In this document: positions 62,761 to 64,000 of the stretch, piece after piece
Layout: each line of letters starts with the position of its first letter
How positions within the stretch are numbered: the first letter of the stretch is position 1
The notes under the pieces: model-generated
The model's database searches: none
What the model saw: the letters and a program-made list of their open reading frames with translations, nothing else
Told to the model about the DNA's origin: nothing
From: Flaviramulus sp. BrNp1-15
GTDB taxonomy: Bacteria > Bacteroidota > Bacteroidia > Flavobacteriales > Flavobacteriaceae
DNA: 64,000 nucleotides
Direction: 5' to 3'
NCBI RefSeq assembly: GCF_022259695.1
Contig: NZ_CP092099.1
Coordinates: 1,100,471 to 1,164,470, forward strand
Position numbers and translations under genes: made by a program

Positions 62761-62804
62761 GTGGTACAAAGTGGTAATATGTGGTAAATTTTTCAATATA
62801 TTTG
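62761..62804 (+). promoter_or_regulatory. mraZ promoter with three MraZ-type boxes
   Basis: GTGGTA is repeated at 62761, 62771 and 62781, exactly 10 bp apart, and a perfect -7 box TATATTTG follows at 62797-62804. MraZ in other bacteria represses its own operon through three such tandem boxes. Here the boxes cover the -33 region. The rest of the 348-bp gap (62489-62836) is A/T-rich with nothing else recognised. Confidence 0.85.
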
Positions 62805-62836
62805 AAACTTAAAGATTTAATTTTTCGAAAACCGCT

Positions 62837-63307
62837 TTGGACTTAATAACAGGCACATACGATTGTAAAGTTGATGCAAAAGGCAGATTAATGATGCCTG
62901 CTGCAATCAAAAAACAACTGTCTTCAGTTTTGCAAGATGGGTTTGTGTTGCGTCGTTCGGTGTTTCAAAAATGTTTAGAGTTGTATCCAATGGGTGAGTG
63001 GCAAATACTCATGCAGAAAATGAACAAGCTTAATAAGTTCAAGAAAAAGAACAACGATTTTATTAGAAGATTTACAGCGGGAGCTAAAATGGTTGAGGTT
63101 GATGTGAATGGACGTTTGTTAGTGCCTAAGGATTTAACGGTTTTTGCAAATATTTCAAAAAATATAGTGGTGGCCTCTGCTATAAATATCATTGAAATCT
63201 GGGATAAAGATTTATACGAACAAGCTATTGATGATGCAGCTGTTGATTTTGCTGATTTAGCTGAAGAAGTAATGGGACAAGATGATGATGACCATGGAAT
63301 ATCATAA
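62837..63307 (+). CDS. mraZ: Transcriptional regulator MraZ
   Basis: 156 residues with a TTG start (TTG GAC TTA ATA), the only start that keeps the conserved opening DLITGTYDCKVDAKGRLMMPAAIK. Two AbrB-like halves each have the DxxGR signature (DAKGR and DVNGRLLVPKDL). It forms a ring that binds tandem boxes in front of the division and cell-wall gene cluster. rsmH overlaps its 3' end. Confidence 0.95.
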   Translation: MDLITGTYDCKVDAKGRLMMPAAIKKQLSSVLQDGFVLRRSVFQKCLELYPMGEWQILMQKMNKLNKFKKKNNDFIRRFTAGAKMVEVDVNGRLLVPKDLTVFANISKNIVVASAINIIEIWDKDLYEQAIDDAAVDFADLAEEVMGQDDDDHGIS

Positions 63308-64000
63308 CCCTGTACTTTTAAAAGAAACCGTTGATGGGTTAAATATTAATCCGGATGGGGTTTATGTGGATGTCACTTTTGGTGGTGGTGGTCACAGTAA
63401 AGAAATATTAAAACGTCTTAGTGATAGAGGAAAGTTGTTTGCTTTCGATCAAGATTTAGATGCTCTTGAAAATGCTATTGATGATTCTAGATTTACTTTA
63501 ATAAATGAAAATTTCAGGCATATAAGACGGTTTTTGCGTTTTTATGGTGTTAAAGAAGTGGATGGGGTTTTGGCAGATTTTGGTGTGTCTTCACATCAAT
63601 TTGATGTGGCAGAACGTGGTTTTTCAACACGTTTTGAAGCTGATTTAGATATGCGGATGAATCAGGAAAGTGAATTATCGGCATTTCATGTGGTAAATGA
63701 ATATAGTGAAGAGCGGTTAAAACAAGTGTTTTCGGAATATGGAGAGCTACGCGCTGCACCAGCTATGGCAAGATTAATTTTAGAGCATAGAGAAAAAGAG
63801 CCAATTGTAACAAGTGAGCAATTAAAGGGTGTGTTAAAAAAGTTTTTACCACCAAGGCATGAAAATAAAGTGTTGGCTCAAATATATCAAGCTATTAGAA
63901 TTGAAGTTAATCAAGAGTTAGAAGCGTTAAAAGAATTTTTGCAACAAACACCAGAAATCTTAAAAAAAGGAGGTCGGTTAAGTGTTATTTCTTATCACTC
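63294..64000 (+). CDS. rsmH: 16S rRNA m4C1402 methyltransferase RsmH, 3' end cut by window
   Basis: The frame runs from ATG at 63294 to the window end without a stop. In-frame ATGs at 63282, 63285 and 63288 are also possible, all inside the 3' end of mraZ. Motifs: EYHNPVLLKETVDGL, YVDVTFGGGGHSKEIL (SAM-binding), FAFDQDLDALENA, VLADFGVSSHQFD, GFSTRFEADLDMRMN, LAQIYQAIRIEVNQEL and LSVISYHS. About 235 of 300 residues are visible. It methylates C1402 in 16S rRNA and heads the dcw cluster with mraZ. Confidence 0.96.
   Translation, partial: MEYHNPVLLKETVDGLNINPDGVYVDVTFGGGGHSKEILKRLSDRGKLFAFDQDLDALENAIDDSRFTLINENFRHIRRFLRFYGVKEVDGVLADFGVSSHQFDVAERGFSTRFEADLDMRMNQESELSAFHVVNEYSEERLKQVFSEYGELRAAPAMARLILEHREKEPIVTSEQLKGVLKKFLPPRHENKVLAQIYQAIRIEVNQELEALKEFLQQTPEILKKGGRLSVISYH

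Overview
The window is low-GC DNA from the chromosome of a marine-type Flavobacteriaceae (Bacteroidota). The reasons are promoter boxes of the TAnnTTTG type, SusC/SusD pairs, a type IX secretion sorting domain, class II HMG-CoA reductase with a GYDIA-type GHMP kinase, and an mraZ-rsmH start to the division cluster. No rRNA, tRNA, CRISPR or transposase was seen.

Layout. (1) 1-10176 is an extracellular polysaccharide locus: a truncated multi-pass membrane protein, an Ig-like secreted protein, a membrane-anchored GH5-like hydrolase, a GT4 glycosyltransferase, a Wzx-type flippase, a STAS protein and a TPR/beta-barrel protein. (2) 10180-12145 holds three small accessory genes bracketed by cassette-specific inverted repeats and attC-like palindromes; one gene is frameshifted. 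(3) 12146-16250 holds two predicted tandem small RNAs, a T9SS-secreted DUF4114 protein and a CAP lipoprotein. (4) 16332-22872 is a coupled signalling operon: receiver, H-NOX, PAS-kinase, FIST/NosP-like sensor, second kinase, Hpt, LytTR regulator. (5) 23729-41752 is a beta-1,4-galactan utilisation locus: HTCS, SusC, SusD, SusE-like, GH53, GH-A enzyme, GH2, second GH53. (6) 41747-49836 holds mevalonate-pathway genes, a DPP-IV peptidase and two POT peptide transporters. (7) 49924-59291 holds thioredoxin-fold proteins, comEC, an NlpC/P60 lipoprotein, lpxB, surE, a C-terminal processing protease and an ABC permease. (8) 59300-61000 is a second cassette-like island with a TIR protein. (9) 61052-64000 holds engB, a hydrolase, mraZ and the start of rsmH.

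Main discovery. Eight minus-strand promoters between 6.3 and 23.6 kb share one architecture: two or three direct repeats (plus-strand consensus TMGWYGAATGG) at 21-bp steps (22 in two cases), with the proximal repeat starting 30-31 bp from a TAnnTTTG-like -7 box. Two 11-mers about 21 bp apart are what LytTR regulators bind, and a LytTR regulator is the last gene of the signalling operon, whose own promoter has the repeats. Apparent targets are the glycosyltransferase, STAS-flippase, the two small RNAs, the T9SS protein, the CAP lipoprotein, the operon itself and a small membrane protein. I infer an autoregulated switch in which two candidate nitric-oxide sensors (H-NOX and FIST/NosP-like) feed a phosphorelay into LytTR control of surface polysaccharide and secreted proteins. 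The repeats are read directly from the sequence; the ligand and the regulator-site pairing are inference.
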